The notes under the pieces: generated by a model
What the model was told of the DNA's origin: nothing
The model's database searches: none
The model's input: the letters and a program-made list of their open reading frames with translations, nothing else
Position numbers and translations under genes: made by a program
Assembly: GCF_001047675.1 (NCBI RefSeq)
Contig: NZ_CP011975.1
Span: 2,396,073-2,460,072, forward strand
Length of the DNA stretch: 64,000 nt
Direction of reading: 5' to 3'
From: Yersinia aleksiciae
GTDB taxonomy: Bacteria; Pseudomonadota; Gammaproteobacteria; Enterobacterales; Enterobacteriaceae
In this document: positions 48,874 through 60,240 of the stretch, piece by piece
Numbering within the stretch: position 1 is the stretch's first letter
Layout: every line of letters begins with the position of its first letter

Positions 48874-49266
48874 TTAGAGTAAGGCAACGGCTAAAATAAT
48901 CGCGGTAGCCACGACCGTCACAACCCACAGCGCCTTGATAACTGGCTCTGGACCCATTTTTTCGCTATTCACGATAATATTGGCGGCTTTGGGTGCCAGT
49001 TCAAACCACGTTTTGGTATGTAACACTGCGGCCAATAAAGTAACGATATTGATCAGTAGCACCAATGGGTTTTGCAGGAAGCCGACAAAACCTTCCCACC
49101 CAGCAGGGCCACTTTTCAGCGCGAATACGCCGTAAATCATCAGAACACTGAACCAGACTGTCGGTACCGATGTCCCTTCACGCAACATATAAAAGCGATA
49201 GAAACCGAGCTTTTGCCACCAGTTGGGGGCCATGGTGCGGACATAAGCTTTACGTTTAGTCGTCAT
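48874..49266 (-). CDS. frdC: Fumarate reductase membrane subunit C
   Basis: 130-residue anchor with three helices. It opens [20 protein letters not shown], with the quinone-site residues in [18 protein letters not shown]. Placed 17 bp after frdB. Confidence 0.95.
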   Translation of the reverse strand: MTTKRKAYVRTMAPNWWQKLGFYRFYMLREGTSVPTVWFSVLMIYGVFALKSGPAGWEGFVGFLQNPLVLLINIVTLLAAVLHTKTWFELAPKAANIIVNSEKMGPEPVIKALWVVTVVATAIILAVALL

Positions 49267-49282
49267 TTTTGTCTCCCCTCCC

Positions 49283-50017
49283 TTATTGTGGTTTCAACAT
49301 GGCGATCATGAAGTCTTTGGCACTCTCGACCTTGCCTTGCTGGATAGCAGCAGCCGGATCAACGTGTTTCGGACAAACTTCAGAACAGTAACCGACGAAG
49401 GTACAGCTCCAGACACCATTTTTACCGTTAAGCTGAGGCATACGCTCTTTCTTGCCGTGGTCACGGTTATCCAGATTGTAACGGTGAGCCAGCGTAATGG
49501 CGGCCGGGCCGATAAACTCTGGATTCAAGCCAAACTGCGGGCAAGCGGCGTAGCACAGACCACAGTTAATGCAGCCGGAGAACTGATGGTATTTTGCCAT
49601 CTGAGCTGGCGTCTGCTTATTCGGGCCGTCTTTCGGTTTCCGCTCGTTGCCAATAATGTACGGTTTGATGGCTTCCAAACTTTCGATAAAGTGAGTCATA
49701 TCAACCACTAAATCGCGTTCGATTGGGAAGTTACCCAACGCCTCGACCTTCATCCCGGCAGTATATTCGCGCAGGAAGGTTTTACAGGCCAGCTTCGGTA
49801 CTTTGTTGACCATCATGCCGCACGAACCACAAATCGCCATTCGACAAGACCAGCGATAAGAGAGATCCGGTGCCAGGTTATCTTTGATATAGCCCAACGC
49901 ATCCAGCAGAGAAGTTTGCTCATCGTAAGGCACTTCAAAGGTTTCGAAGTGAGGTTCGCTATCACGTTCTGGGTTGTAGCGCATGACCTCCATTTTCAGG
50001 ACTTTCATATCAGTCAT
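49283..50017 (-). CDS. frdB: Fumarate reductase iron-sulfur subunit B
   Basis: 244 residues carrying electrons from menaquinol to FrdA. The N-terminal [2Fe-2S] domain has [15 protein letters not shown], and the C-terminal part has [12 protein letters not shown] for [4Fe-4S] and [11 protein letters not shown] for [3Fe-4S]. The start overlaps frdA by 8 bp. Confidence 0.97.
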   Translation of the reverse strand: MTDMKVLKMEVMRYNPERDSEPHFETFEVPYDEQTSLLDALGYIKDNLAPDLSYRWSCRMAICGSCGMMVNKVPKLACKTFLREYTAGMKVEALGNFPIERDLVVDMTHFIESLEAIKPYIIGNERKPKDGPNKQTPAQMAKYHQFSGCINCGLCYAACPQFGLNPEFIGPAAITLAHRYNLDNRDHGKKERMPQLNGKNGVWSCTFVGYCSEVCPKHVDPAAAIQQGKVESAKDFMIAMLKPQ

Positions 50018-51833
50018 TCGCCTGCTCCTTATCCTTCAAATCTTTTGCATCTTTTGCATCTTTCGCATCTTGTGCTGTGGCTTCACCACCATAAACACGT
50101 TTTGCCGGTGCCAGCTTGGTAATTTTTACGTCGCTGTATTCAAGGCGTGGTGCGCCGCCTGGGGTATGGAAGGCCAGCGTGTGTTTAAGGAAATTAACGT
50201 CATCACGCTCGGTACAGCCTTCATCCAGACGTTGATGAGCACCGCGAGACTCTCTGCGGTTCAGTGCTGAGTGAGCCATACATTCAGCCACATCCAAGCC
50301 GTAACCTAGTTCAATGGTGTACAGCAGGTCTGTATTGAAAACACTGGAGTTATCGGTGATTTTCACGCGTTTGAAGCGCTCTTTCAACTCGGCCAGTTTA
50401 TCCACGGTTTTCTGCATCAGTTCCGGTGTGCGGTAAATGCCGCAACCTTCCTCCATCGACAGACCCATTTCATCGCGGATTTTGGACCAATTCTCCGTCC
50501 CTTCCTGTTTCATCAGGTTGCTCAGGCGAGTTTCGACGTCTCGAGTCTGGGCATCCAGCGCGCTGCCATTTGCTGGGCCAGTTTCCATGGCGCGCAGTGC
50601 GGCTTGTTCGCCTGCCACACGGCCAAAGACCACTAATTCAGCCAGTGAGTTGGAACCTAAGCGGTTAGCACCGTGCAGACCAACAGAAGAACATTCGCCG
50701 ACGGCAAACAGCCCTTTGATGCGGGTTTCACACTGCTGGTTGGTTTCGATACCGCCCATGGTGTAATGCGCGGTTGGCCGCACTGGGATCGGTTCTTTTA
50801 CCGGATCGACGCCGACATAGGCTTTTGCCAGTTCACAGATGAACGGCAGGCGCTCAAGCAGTTTCTTCTCGCCCAAATGGCGCAGATCCAGATAGACCAC
50901 ATCACCACGTGGCGTGGCGATAGTGCGGCCAGCCCGCCATTCATGCCAGAAGGCTTGCGAAACTTTATCGCGTGGGCCTAATTCCATGTATTTGTTTTTT
51001 GGCTCGCCAAGCGGGGTTTCTGGCCCCATGCCGTAATCCTGCAAATAGCGGTAGCCATCTTTATTGACCAAAATACCGCCTTCACCACGACAACCTTCGG
51101 TCATCAAGATGCCAGAACCCGGCAGGCCGGTTGGGTGATATTGCACAAATTCCATATCCCGCAGCGGAACGCCGTGGTGGAATGCCATCCCCATACCATC
51201 ACCGGTAACAATACCGCCGTTGGTGTTATAACGATAAACACGGCCCGCACCGCCGGTAGCCATGACCACGGCATTCGCTCTGATTTGTACTCGGGTGCCT
51301 TCCATCATATTCATGGCAACAACGCCACGCGCTTGACCATCATCGACCAAAATATCTAGGACGAAATGCTCATCAAATCGCTGAATTTGCGGGTATTTCA
51401 ACGAGGTTTGGAACAGGGTATGTAACATGTGGAAGCCGGTTTTATCAGCGGCGAACCACGTACGTTCAATTTTCATCCCACCAAAGCGGCGAACGTTAAC
51501 TGAGCCATCAGGTTTGCGGCTCCACGGACAGCCCCAAATTTCCAACTGCGCCATCTCTTCCGGGCAGCTGTGGACAAAATGGTCAACAACATCTTGTTCG
51601 CATAACCAGTCACCACCGGCTACGGTGTCGTGGAAATGATAGTCAAAGGTATCGTGGTCCTGCGTGACGGCGGCTGATCCCCCTTCGGCAGCCACGGTAT
51701 GGCTACGCATCGGGTATACTTTCGAGATCAGAGCAATCTTCAGCTGAGGGTTGGCTTCCGCTGCGGCTATTGCTGCACGTAAACCAGCGCCCCCGGCCCC
51801 GATAATGGCAAGATCGGCGTTAAAGGTTTGCAC
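50010..51833 (-). CDS. frdA: Fumarate reductase flavoprotein subunit A
   Basis: 607-residue catalytic subunit reducing fumarate to succinate anaerobically. FAD loop [23 protein letters not shown]-linking His in [13 protein letters not shown], active-site [21 protein letters not shown] start at GTG 51831-51833 behind GGAGAAG, which gives the same VQTF-type start as E. coli; the frame runs 18 codons farther up. The C-terminus carries a KDA repeat ([18 protein letters not shown]) encoded by 9-bp repeats, absent from E. coli FrdA as I remember it. Confidence 0.97.
   Translation of the reverse strand: MQTFNADLAIIGAGGAGLRAAIAAAEANPQLKIALISKVYPMRSHTVAAEGGSAAVTQDHDTFDYHFHDTVAGGDWLCEQDVVDHFVHSCPEEMAQLEIWGCPWSRKPDGSVNVRRFGGMKIERTWFAADKTGFHMLHTLFQTSLKYPQIQRFDEHFVLDILVDDGQARGVVAMNMMEGTRVQIRANAVVMATGGAGRVYRYNTNGGIVTGDGMGMAFHHGVPLRDMEFVQYHPTGLPGSGILMTEGCRGEGGILVNKDGYRYLQDYGMGPETPLGEPKNKYMELGPRDKVSQAFWHEWRAGRTIATPRGDVVYLDLRHLGEKKLLERLPFICELAKAYVGVDPVKEPIPVRPTAHYTMGGIETNQQCETRIKGLFAVGECSSVGLHGANRLGSNSLAELVVFGRVAGEQAALRAMETGPANGSALDAQTRDVETRLSNLMKQEGTENWSKIRDEMGLSMEEGCGIYRTPELMQKTVDKLAELKERFKRVKITDNSSVFNTDLLYTIELGYGLDVAECMAHSALNRRESRGAHQRLDEGCTERDDVNFLKHTLAFHTPGGAPRLEYSDVKITKLAPAKRVYGGEATAQDAKDAKDAKDLKDKEQAND
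50041..50067. repeat. 9-bp tandem repeats at the frdA 3' end
   Basis: TCTTTTGCA, TCTTTTGCA and TCTTTCGCA follow one another and encode the AKD repeats. Being in frame, copy-number change would only lengthen or shorten the tail. Confidence 0.85.
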
Positions 51834-52280
51834 TGCGCTTCTCCATTGTTCAAGTGAAAATCTTATACCCTTCGTCCTTGATGCCACAGCGAGTTAGCTG
51901 CGACGTCAGCGACTTCGGCTATATAAAGTGAATCTCTATTCTTAATAGGCTTTTTAGTATTATTATCTGGCTAACTTATTAGCCGGTAACGAGAATCATG
52001 GTATTAAGAATAGCTATTTCTTACTTTTTGTATGGGAATAATTATACCCAATGCTAAGTGGCAGAAATTTGATGTGATCGATTGTTTTGTTTTATTTGAA
52101 CCGCCTCAAGGGCATTACTGCCAAAAACGTGATCCCAAACAGGATCTGCTGGGTATATTCATTTTTCGCAGAGTGAAATGCTGAATTCGTCGGAGAAACT
52201 GCCGGGAAGGGGGACAGATTTGTCTGAGGGAGTAGATGCGAGTAGACTGCATCCCCTGTTTGATTTCGGAGTTAACCACC
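51834..52280. other. Divergent region frdA-epmA
   Basis: 447 bp expected to hold the oxygen-controlled frd promoter. A half ERIC-like stretch beginning TATACCCTTCGTCC lies at 51867-51905. AT-rich at 51930-52095. A single TTGAT half-site at 52069 is not enough to call an FNR site. No gene seen. Confidence 0.5.
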
Positions 52281-53258
52281 ATGAGCGAAACGGCAAGCTG
52301 GCAGCCGAGTGCACCTATCGCCAATTTGTTGAAGCGCGCAGCAATAATGGCAGAGATCCGGCGCTTTTTTGCCGATCGTGGCGTATTAGAAGTTGAAACG
52401 CCCACCATGAGCCAAGCGACAGTGACGGACATTCATTTAGTCCCATTCCAAACCCGGTTTGTTGGCCCGGGCGCTGCCGATGGTATGACGCTATACATGA
52501 TGACCAGTCCGGAATACCACATGAAGCGCCTGCTGGCGGCGGGCAGTGGCTCTATCTATCAGTTGGGCCGCAGTTTCCGTAATGAAGAAGCGGGCCGTCA
52601 TCACAATCCTGAATTCACCATGCTTGAATGGTATCGCCCGCATTATGATATGTATCGCTTAATGAATGAGGTTGATGACCTGTTGCAGCAAATTCTGGAT
52701 TGCAATAGTGCGGAAACACTCTCTTATCAGCAGGCTTTCCAGCGTCATCTGGGGATTGACCCACTATCGGCAGAAAAAACGCAATTACGTGAAGCGGCAG
52801 CAAAATTGGATTTAGGCAATATCGCGGATACCGAAGAAGATCGCGATACGCTGCTGCAACTGCTGTTTACTGTCGGGGTCGAGCCACACATTGGCCGTGA
52901 TAAACCCGCTTTTGTTTATCATTTCCCTGCATCACAGGCATCTCTCGCCGTGATCAGCACTGAAGATCACCGTGTAGCCGAGCGTTTCGAGGTTTACTTC
53001 AAAGGCATTGAGCTGGCGAATGGCTTCCATGAGCTGACTGATGGTGATGAGCAGCTGCAACGTTTTGAGCAAGATAATCGCAGTCGCGCTAAACGCGGTT
53101 TACCGCAGAACCCAATAGACATGAATCTCATTGCCGCCCTGAAACATGGCTTGCCGGATTGTTCTGGCGTAGCGCTAGGGGTTGATCGTTTGGTGATGTT
53201 GGCGTTGGGTGCAGAAAGGTTGAGTGATGTTATTGCCTTCCCAGTCGATATTGCCTAA
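52281..53258 (+). CDS. epmA: EF-P--(R)-beta-lysine ligase
   Basis: 325-residue class II lysyl-tRNA-synthetase-like protein without the anticodon-binding domain, which attaches beta-lysine to EF-P. Motif 2 region [20 protein letters not shown] and motif 3 [19 protein letters not shown] are clear. I start at MSETASWQP, matching the E. coli length. It acts with epmB and efp at 45-47 kb. Confidence 0.96.
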   Translation: MSETASWQPSAPIANLLKRAAIMAEIRRFFADRGVLEVETPTMSQATVTDIHLVPFQTRFVGPGAADGMTLYMMTSPEYHMKRLLAAGSGSIYQLGRSFRNEEAGRHHNPEFTMLEWYRPHYDMYRLMNEVDDLLQQILDCNSAETLSYQQAFQRHLGIDPLSAEKTQLREAAAKLDLGNIADTEEDRDTLLQLLFTVGVEPHIGRDKPAFVYHFPASQASLAVISTEDHRVAERFEVYFKGIELANGFHELTDGDEQLQRFEQDNRSRAKRGLPQNPIDMNLIAALKHGLPDCSGVALGVDRLVMLALGAERLSDVIAFPVDIA

Positions 53259-53267
53259 TTCCTCTTC

Positions 53268-53530
53268 GTCCTTGGCGCCGCAGCGGTGTTCGCTGCACTC
53301 GCTCACCCGAATCACTTACTACAGTAAGCTCATCGGGATGCGCTCACTTGCTGCCTTGCTGCAACACCAATGACTTTGAGGAATGCGAGTGTCCTTGGCG
53401 CCGCAGCGGTGTTCGCTGCACTCGCTCACCCGAATCACTTACTACAGTAAGCTCATCGGGATGCGCTCACTTGCTGCCTTGCTGCAACACCAATGACTTT
53501 GAGGAATGCGGGTATCCCTGGCGCCGCAGC
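53268..53530. repeat. Tandem ERIC elements
   Basis: Units begin at 53268, 53391 and 53514, each 123 bp, with the third truncated after about 17 bp. Each has the ERIC-type core CGCTCACCCGAATCACTTAC followed by TACAGTAAGCTCATCGGGATG, which folds into a hairpin. The first two units are nearly identical, suggesting recent duplication. Confidence 0.8.
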
Positions 53531-53541
53531 GTTGTGAAAAG

Positions 53542-53576
53542 AAATGCCCTGAACCTTCACAGGTCAGGGCATTTTT
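53542..53576. terminator. Bidirectional terminator between epmA and mscM
   Basis: AAATGCCCTGA and TCAGGGCATTT pair across 10 bases, with TTTTTGTTT on one side and TTTCTTTTC on the other. Confidence 0.85.
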
Positions 53577-53598
53577 GTTTCTTACTCACTGATTGATA

Positions 53599-56500
53599 TT
53601 ACAAACTGCCCGGAGTACGGGTACGGTTTGACGAAACCACACGGCCACGCCCCAGTGTTTCCAGACGCGCCTGGAATGGCGGGAATGGCAGAGTAATGCC
53701 GTGCTCGCGGTAACCGGCCAGAATCAGCTGGTGGATCTCATGGCGCAGCGGCATACGATGGCCCATTTCGGCGGCGTAAATTCGCAGTTCGAAAATCTGA
53801 ATCCCTTGCTGGAGGTCAACCAAATAGACCTCCGGTGGCGGGTTATCCAATACCAGCGTACAGCGGCGGGCGGCGGTCAGTAACACTTCCGTCACCTCCT
53901 CGCTGCTGGTTTCAGCCGGTGCTGGCACTGTCAGTACCACACGGGTAATCGAGTCCGACAGCGACCAGTTAATAAATTGCTCAGTGATAAATGCCTTATT
54001 TGGCACGATGATCTCTTTGCGGTCCCAGTCAGAGATGGTGGTGGCGCGGGTATTGATTTTGGTCACGCTACCGGTGAGATCACGGATAGTCACGGTATCG
54101 CCAATACGGATCGGCTTTTCGAACAAAATGATCAGGCCAGAGACGAAGTTGGCAAAAATCTCCTGCAAACCGAAGCCCAACCCTAAACCCAGTGCGGCAA
54201 CCAGCCATTGGAATTTCGCCCACTCGATCCCCAGCATCGAGAAGCCGAGCAAACCGCCAAACAGGATCAACAGATATTTGGTGATGGTGGAGATGGCATA
54301 ACCTGTCCCCGGCGTTAGATCCAAATGCTGCAACAGTGCCAGTTCCAGCAGGGCGGGCAGATTGCGCACTAACTGAGTGGTGACTATCATCACCAAAATG
54401 GCGATCAACAGTGATCCCATGGTGATCGCTTGTACCGACTCAATCCCATTAATGGTGGATGAAACATCCCACAGGCGAATGTTTTCCAAGAAACCAAACG
54501 CGGAGTGGATCTCAGACCACAGGGCGATCACCGAAACCAAGGCGATCATGGTGAGGATTGATCGTACTAGCCGCAGCGACTGGGCGCTGATCACGTCCAG
54601 ATCAATGACCGGCTCTTCGACATCAATGGAACCTTCGGTGCTGTTATTGTGCGGCGAATCATCTTCGCCTCGCGCACGTTGCGCCAAAATATCGGCTCGC
54701 CGTTGTTTCGCGCGGTCAAAGGCAATACGGCGGCGCTGAATTAGCATCCAACGGCGGATAATATGGTAAACCACCAGCAGGAAGAACCAGATGGCGACCG
54801 AGGTCTCCAGACGCGCCAGCAGTGCCTGCGAGGTGGTGAGATAACCCAGTGCTGATGCCAGCGCGGCAATCAACGGCGCGGAGAGCAACAGCCCCCACAG
54901 CGCCGAGTTAACAATATTTTCCCCTGACCCTTTTTTATCCAGATAGAGCGGGATGCCAGCCCGTTTCAGGCTGTTGGTCACCAGACTTAAGGCGATACAC
55001 AGCAAAATAAAGCATAACCGACCAAGGGTGCCGGCAAATTCACGGTCGTTATAATTCTCAAAAGTGATCAGGGCCATCATCAATGGAATAATCAGCCACA
55101 CCGACATGCGATAGAAGCGCATTGCTCGCCCGACTTGCGCCGGTGACCAGCGGAAATGGGTGATAAACAGGCCATGGGGATGGGCAAATGAGGCGCTGAT
55201 CATAAACACCCACAGCACTGGCACGGTAGCGGTGACCCCATTACCAATGGCAATTGCCATTGGGTAGGACCAGGCATTTTGCAGGCCATAACCGAGAGCC
55301 GCCCATAAAACAGGCAGCGGCAGGGCCATCAGAATCGACCAAAATACGGTACGTAATGTCAGCGAAAAATGGTCTTGTGTCACTTTACCCACTCGGCTGC
55401 TGGCGCGCTCAAGGAAGGCATGATAGTGGCGGCGTGAACTGATACTGAAGCCAACAAACAGCAGGGCGGCAATAATTGGCAGCAATGTCTCCTGGCTGGT
55501 CATCATCATGACGAATGCGCCGCTCAGCTGTGAAAGGGTATCCAGCGATAGCAAGCGGGTGAGGTCATGGGCGACGTTAATCGGGTAGGAGAGTGATATC
55601 GGGCTGACATCCGCAACCCAGAACAGGTAACGGTGGGTGGCCTCGCGGACTTCACTCAGCGCATCGACCAACTGACTGTTCGCGACTTTCAGCTTGGTTA
55701 GCTCGAGAATTTGGGTGTCATAACCGGAGATCAGAGAATTGAGCAACTCGCGCTGCGTGCGCCACTGGGCATCCAGAATACGTTGTTGCTCAGTGGTCAG
55801 TGGTGTCCCATCATTTTGTTTTAATTTAGTATTTTGCTGCTGCAACTTATCCAGCATGTCATCGTATTGCAGGCGCTGAACCCGCAACTGCGCCATATCG
55901 CGATCTAACTGTTGTGATTTCGGCACATCGGGCAATCTGGCGACCTGCGCACGTAGTGTCTCTCCCAAAGCGGTGGAAACACCCAGCCACTGGGCTTGCT
56001 CACGAATGGTACTGAGTGCTTGCCGGACTTGCTGCGTCTGCGATACCGCCTGACGTTGCTGTGAAGAGATTAGGTCAATGCGCTGCGCTTGCTGGTTCAG
56101 TGCCTGAGACAACTCACGGTTTATCTGCAACTGCTGGATAATGGATTCAGGTAAATCACCGCCTTGCTCGGCCAGCAGTTCGGTGCGTTCCAGCGCCTGT
56201 TCCGCCGCCTGTTGGCGCTGATTATTCAATGTATTACGTAAAGCTTGAAGCTGGATATCCACCCGCTCTTGGCGTTTTTTGTACAACTCAGCCCGTAGCC
56301 GTGACAGCTCCTGCCGGTTATTGGCTGAAAGCTGAGAAAGCTCTAACTCATTGGCTTTTGCTTTGCGGGCCACGGCTTCCGCCTGCAATAACGCCAACTG
56401 CGCCTGTGCGACAGGGTTTGCTGGGTTACTTTGCGCCTGAAGCCGCGTACTGATTTCGGTCAGAATACGTCGTGCTTCTGATTGCTGCTGTGGCAGTTGG

Positions 56501-56976
56501 TTGAGGGACTCGCTGATCTCGCGTGCACGATCCTGCTCTTGCTGCGATAGGCGGTTCAACTCCAGCAACTGGCTGCTGACTTGCAACACTTGCTGCTCTA
56601 GCTCGGACGTGGACAAATTGCTGGGTACAGGCAGGGGTTTATCCCCTTCCTGCGCCAGTTCTTGGCGTAATTCGCGGGTCAGCTTGGGGAAGTCATCAAT
56701 CGCTTTTTGATACTGCTGGGCGCGGATATCAGACTCTTTGGCATCCGCCAGCCAGCTTAAGGCCCCTTGTAACGCCTGAATAATTTCTGCCTGATTGGCC
56801 ATCCCTTTATTAGCTTCAGCCTGCTTTAGCTCCTGCCGGAGCTGATCTTCATTGGGCTGGGTTGCCGCATAAAGCGGCAGGGAGAGCACCATGACAAATG
56901 ACAGTAATACGCCAGAAATCATGAATTTACTGAACGACATGAGCTTGGCAAAAGGCCGAGAAATTATGGGTCGCAC
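53599..56976 (-). CDS. mscM: Mechanosensitive channel MscM (YjeP)
   Basis: About 1125 residues, a large MscS-family channel of miniconductance opening on osmotic downshift. Signal peptide, then a long periplasmic coiled-coil domain rich in Gln/Leu/Arg (about 45-480), many transmembrane helices (about 490-900), and the MscS pore and beta domain with GLGLGFGLQEIFANFVSGLI and ITEQFINWSLSDS. I prefer the GTG at 56974-56976, which has AAGGA upstream; an ATG six codons earlier is the alternative. Confidence 0.93.
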   Translation of the reverse strand: MRPIISRPFAKLMSFSKFMISGVLLSFVMVLSLPLYAATQPNEDQLRQELKQAEANKGMANQAEIIQALQGALSWLADAKESDIRAQQYQKAIDDFPKLTRELRQELAQEGDKPLPVPSNLSTSELEQQVLQVSSQLLELNRLSQQEQDRAREISESLNQLPQQQSEARRILTEISTRLQAQSNPANPVAQAQLALLQAEAVARKAKANELELSQLSANNRQELSRLRAELYKKRQERVDIQLQALRNTLNNQRQQAAEQALERTELLAEQGGDLPESIIQQLQINRELSQALNQQAQRIDLISSQQRQAVSQTQQVRQALSTIREQAQWLGVSTALGETLRAQVARLPDVPKSQQLDRDMAQLRVQRLQYDDMLDKLQQQNTKLKQNDGTPLTTEQQRILDAQWRTQRELLNSLISGYDTQILELTKLKVANSQLVDALSEVREATHRYLFWVADVSPISLSYPINVAHDLTRLLSLDTLSQLSGAFVMMMTSQETLLPIIAALLFVGFSISSRRHYHAFLERASSRVGKVTQDHFSLTLRTVFWSILMALPLPVLWAALGYGLQNAWSYPMAIAIGNGVTATVPVLWVFMISASFAHPHGLFITHFRWSPAQVGRAMRFYRMSVWLIIPLMMALITFENYNDREFAGTLGRLCFILLCIALSLVTNSLKRAGIPLYLDKKGSGENIVNSALWGLLLSAPLIAALASALGYLTTSQALLARLETSVAIWFFLLVVYHIIRRWMLIQRRRIAFDRAKQRRADILAQRARGEDDSPHNNSTEGSIDVEEPVIDLDVISAQSLRLVRSILTMIALVSVIALWSEIHSAFGFLENIRLWDVSSTINGIESVQAITMGSLLIAILVMIVTTQLVRNLPALLELALLQHLDLTPGTGYAISTITKYLLILFGGLLGFSMLGIEWAKFQWLVAALGLGLGFGLQEIFANFVSGLIILFEKPIRIGDTVTIRDLTGSVTKINTRATTISDWDRKEIIVPNKAFITEQFINWSLSDSITRVVLTVPAPAETSSEEVTEVLLTAARRCTLVLDNPPPEVYLVDLQQGIQIFELRIYAAEMGHRMPLRHEIHQLILAGYREHGITLPFPPFQARLETLGRGRVVSSNRTRTPGSL

Positions 56977-57004
56977 GTAAGGGTTCCTTAACATCAGCAG
57001 AAAA

Positions 57005-57886
57005 CTAGCACGGCGGAGTGGTAGGGACGGCTTCGGCTAAGACTTCACCCATGCGGGTGATAGTGCCGCTGTTTAGCTGTGGCGCTAAATACACTTTACC
57101 TTCAGCGAACAGGTTAATCACCGTAGAACCTAACTTAAAGCGGCCCATTTCCTGCCCTTTCTCCAGTACAACCGCGCCTTCAGTGCCTGCTTGCGGGTAT
57201 GTCCAGCGGCGAATAACACCCTCGCGCGGTGGAGTAATGGTGCCTGCCCAGACGGTCTCAATGCTGCCAACAATAGTGGCACCGACCAGAATTTGTGCCA
57301 TTGGGCCAAAATCAGTATCGAAGATGCAGATCACGCGTTCATTACGGGCAAACAGATTCGGCACATTCGCCGCAGTCAATGGATTGACCGAGAACAAGTC
57401 GCCTGGCACATAAATCATTTCACGCAACATACCGTCACACGGCATATGTACGCGATGGTAGTCACTCGGGGCCAGATAGGTTGTTATAAACTGACCATTC
57501 TGGAACTCGGCGGCCAGCATATAGTTACCTGCCAGCAGAGCCTCCAGACTGTAGTTGTGGCCCTTGGCCTGCAAAATCTGCCCCTCACGAATCGCGCCTA
57601 ATTGGCTGATTGCACCATCAGCGGGTTGGGCCAGGAGGTTATCTTCTGCCGCGATCGGGCGTACACCTGCGCGTAGCGGGCGCACAAAGAATTCGTTAAA
57701 GCTGCGATAAGCGGAGAATTCAGGGTCCTGAGCTTCTGTCATATTGACTTTGTAATAACGGGCAAAGGCTTTGATAACCAGTTGAGTCAACCAGCCGCCT
57801 TGTTTATCTGCACCCCAGCCAGCCAAACGGGTCAGGCCCTGTTTTGGGAGCAAATATTGTAATCTGATTTTGATACTGTCTAGCAC
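57005..57886 (-). CDS. psd: Phosphatidylserine decarboxylase
   Basis: 293-residue proenzyme making phosphatidylethanolamine. The autocleavage motif LGST near residue 252 ([12 protein letters not shown]) gives the pyruvoyl group. [19 protein letters not shown] and [14 protein letters not shown] hold the catalytic Asp/His. It is followed by mscM as in E. coli. Confidence 0.96.
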   Translation of the reverse strand: MLDSIKIRLQYLLPKQGLTRLAGWGADKQGGWLTQLVIKAFARYYKVNMTEAQDPEFSAYRSFNEFFVRPLRAGVRPIAAEDNLLAQPADGAISQLGAIREGQILQAKGHNYSLEALLAGNYMLAAEFQNGQFITTYLAPSDYHRVHMPCDGMLREMIYVPGDLFSVNPLTAANVPNLFARNERVICIFDTDFGPMAQILVGATIVGSIETVWAGTITPPREGVIRRWTYPQAGTEGAVVLEKGQEMGRFKLGSTVINLFAEGKVYLAPQLNSGTITRMGEVLAEAVPTTPPC

Positions 57887-57914
57887 GTCGACCTCATTAG
57901 GTAAGTACGCTTTT

Positions 57915-57950
57915 ACTTGGCGTTACCGGTTGCTAGCGGTAACGCCAAGT
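57915..57950. repeat. 14-bp perfect inverted repeat between rsgA and psd
   Basis: ACTTGGCGTTACCG (57915-57928) and CGGTAACGCCAAGT (57937-57950). No T-run follows on the operon strand, so its role as terminator or processing site is uncertain. Confidence 0.8.
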
Positions 57951-57994
57951 ATTTTGGGTTATGGGTATCTCAGAGGAAGCCCGCGATTAAAACA

Positions 57995-59047
57995 TCATTT
58001 CTCGTCGCTATCTGATGTCTTGCGAGGTTTCGCCTGCTCCATACTTTCCAGAATTCGATGGTAATTATCAAAGCGCTCTTCGGCAATTTTGCCTTGTTCC
58101 ACCGCTTCACGCAGAGCACAGCCAGGATCATTGGTATGGCTGCAATCACGGAACTTGCAATGACCGAGATAATCACGGAATTCGACAAATCCTTGGGTGA
58201 TTTGTTCCGGAGCCAGATGCCAGAGGCCAAATTCACGCACCCCCGGTGAATCAATCACATCGCCGCCATGCTGGAAATGATACAAGCGAGCAGCGGTCGT
58301 GGTGTGTTGGCCTAGGCCGGAGTTATCCGAAACGGTATTCACTAGAATTTCGTTATCCGTTGGTGGTAACAGGGCATTTAACAGGCTGGATTTACCCACG
58401 CCAGACTGACCGGCGAAGATACTGATTCGCCCAGCCAGTGCCTGCTCAAAGGCCTCCATACCTTCACGGGTTTGGCTAGAGACTTCGAGCACGTTGTAGC
58501 CAATGCGACGATAGATATCCATCATGCCATCAACGAATTTACGGCCATCGGCATCCAGTAAATCGATTTTGTTCAGCACGATTAATGGCTCGACATCCAG
58601 TGTTTCGCAGGCCACCAGATAGCGATCGATAATATTAAGGGAAAGTTCAGGTAAAATCGCCGATACGATCACGATCTGATTGATATTGGCGGCGATCGGT
58701 TTCACGCCATCATAAAGATCAGGGCGCGTCAGAACGGAGGTCCGCTCATGAACCGCTTCGACGATACCTTTAACCCGCACACCTTCCTGCGCTTGCAGGC
58801 CGGGACGCCAGACCACACGGTCACCCGTCACCAGTGACTTGATGGTGCGGCGGATATTACAACGGTGCTGAACGCCATCAGCGGCTTCAACATCGGCATG
58901 CTGACCGAAACGACTGATTACGATACCTTCTTGCGCATCGCCAAGCTGAGAGTCATCTAACTCAGGTTTTCTATCAGTGCGTAGCCGGCGCTGATGGTTC
59001 GCCTGCACACGGCGTTGTTGACCTTTGGACAGTTTATTCTTACTCAC
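57995..59047 (-). CDS. rsgA: Ribosome small subunit GTPase RsgA
   Basis: 350-residue circularly permuted GTPase that aids 30S maturation. OB-fold N-terminus, then G4 NKIDLL, later G1 [16 protein letters not shown] and G3 [11 protein letters not shown], and a C-terminal zinc knuckle with [16 protein letters not shown]. Opening [20 protein letters not shown] is standard. Divergent from orn. Confidence 0.96.
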   Translation of the reverse strand: MSKNKLSKGQQRRVQANHQRRLRTDRKPELDDSQLGDAQEGIVISRFGQHADVEAADGVQHRCNIRRTIKSLVTGDRVVWRPGLQAQEGVRVKGIVEAVHERTSVLTRPDLYDGVKPIAANINQIVIVSAILPELSLNIIDRYLVACETLDVEPLIVLNKIDLLDADGRKFVDGMMDIYRRIGYNVLEVSSQTREGMEAFEQALAGRISIFAGQSGVGKSSLLNALLPPTDNEILVNTVSDNSGLGQHTTTAARLYHFQHGGDVIDSPGVREFGLWHLAPEQITQGFVEFRDYLGHCKFRDCSHTNDPGCALREAVEQGKIAEERFDNYHRILESMEQAKPRKTSDSDEK

Positions 59048-59165
59048 TGTGCCTCACTTGATTTCGCATATATCGCTGGTTGCGACCAAAAGGGCTATGA
59101 TACACATAATTTTATCAATTAACCCTTTGTTCGGTTGACTCACCCGCTAACAGGCAGGAAATAAA

Positions 59166-59711
59166 ATGGCAGAGAACCAAAATAATTTGATCTGGATTGA
59201 TCTGGAAATGACCGGTCTTGATCCTGAACGAGATCGGATCATCGAGATCGCAACGCTGGTCACCGATGCTAATCTTAATATCTTGGCAGAAGGCCCAGTG
59301 ATGGCGGTTCATCAGTCGGATGAGCAGCTTGGGCTAATGGATGAGTGGAATGTACGTACTCACACCGGCAGTGGTTTGGTTGAGCGGGTAAAAGTCAGCC
59401 CATTCAGTGACCATGATGCTGAGCTGCAAACCATTGAGTTCCTGCAACAGTGGGTACCGGCAGGTGTTTCACCGATTTGTGGTAACAGCGTGGGTCAAGA
59501 CCGCCGCTTCCTGTTCCGCTACATGCCGGAGCTTGAAGCCTATTTCCATTACCGCTATCTCGATGTCAGCACCTTAAAAGAGCTGGCACGCCGCTGGAAA
59601 CCTGAAATTTTGGCCGGTTTCAAGAAGCAGAACACCCATCAAGCACTGGATGACATTCGTGAGTCGGTGGCAGAGCTGGCCTATTATCGCGAGCATTTCA
59701 TTCAACCTTAA
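59166..59711 (+). CDS. orn: Oligoribonuclease
   Basis: 181-residue DEDDh 3'-5' exonuclease that finishes degradation of short RNAs and pGp[21 protein letters not shown] supplies the first Asp/Glu, and [20 protein letters not shown] the last His/Asp. Length as in E. coli. Confidence 0.97.
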   Translation: MAENQNNLIWIDLEMTGLDPERDRIIEIATLVTDANLNILAEGPVMAVHQSDEQLGLMDEWNVRTHTGSGLVERVKVSPFSDHDAELQTIEFLQQWVPAGVSPICGNSVGQDRRFLFRYMPELEAYFHYRYLDVSTLKELARRWKPEILAGFKKQNTHQALDDIRESVAELAYYREHFIQP

Positions 59712-59792
59712 TCAGACGGTGCTGGTAAAAACATCGTATTGCTGTTTTAATCAGCACTTGAACTAAAAAATGATTTTTTTGCTTTCAGGGGC

Positions 59793-59820
59793 TTGCGGCA
59801 AAACGGATTTCTCGTATAAT
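59793..59820 (+). promoter_or_regulatory. Promoter of the tRNA-Gly cluster
   Basis: TTGCGG and a perfect TATAAT are 16 bp apart, followed by a GC-rich GCGCACCCC discriminator. Confidence 0.85.
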
Positions 59821-59891
59821 GCGCACCCCGTACCGATGAAGAATTCGCAAGCATGCGCGGACCGATTCAGTACAGGAAAATAGTATCCCGA

Positions 59892-59967
<76 letters not shown>

Positions 59968-60028
59968 AATATTTAAAAGTAGTGGCAGAAGCTAACAGTA
60001 TCAGTGAACCCTCACTAATACATGTGAT

Positions 60029-60104
<76 letters not shown>

Positions 60105-60164
60105 ATCTTCAGCCATGAATACCAAATGCCGTCGGATGACAGCAGGGTGCAACAGCATCTCAAT

Positions 60165-60240
<76 letters not shown>

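Noticed and set aside
52060..52080. FNR site before frdA
   Set aside because: Only one TTGAT half-site; the second half does not match ATCAA at the right spacing.
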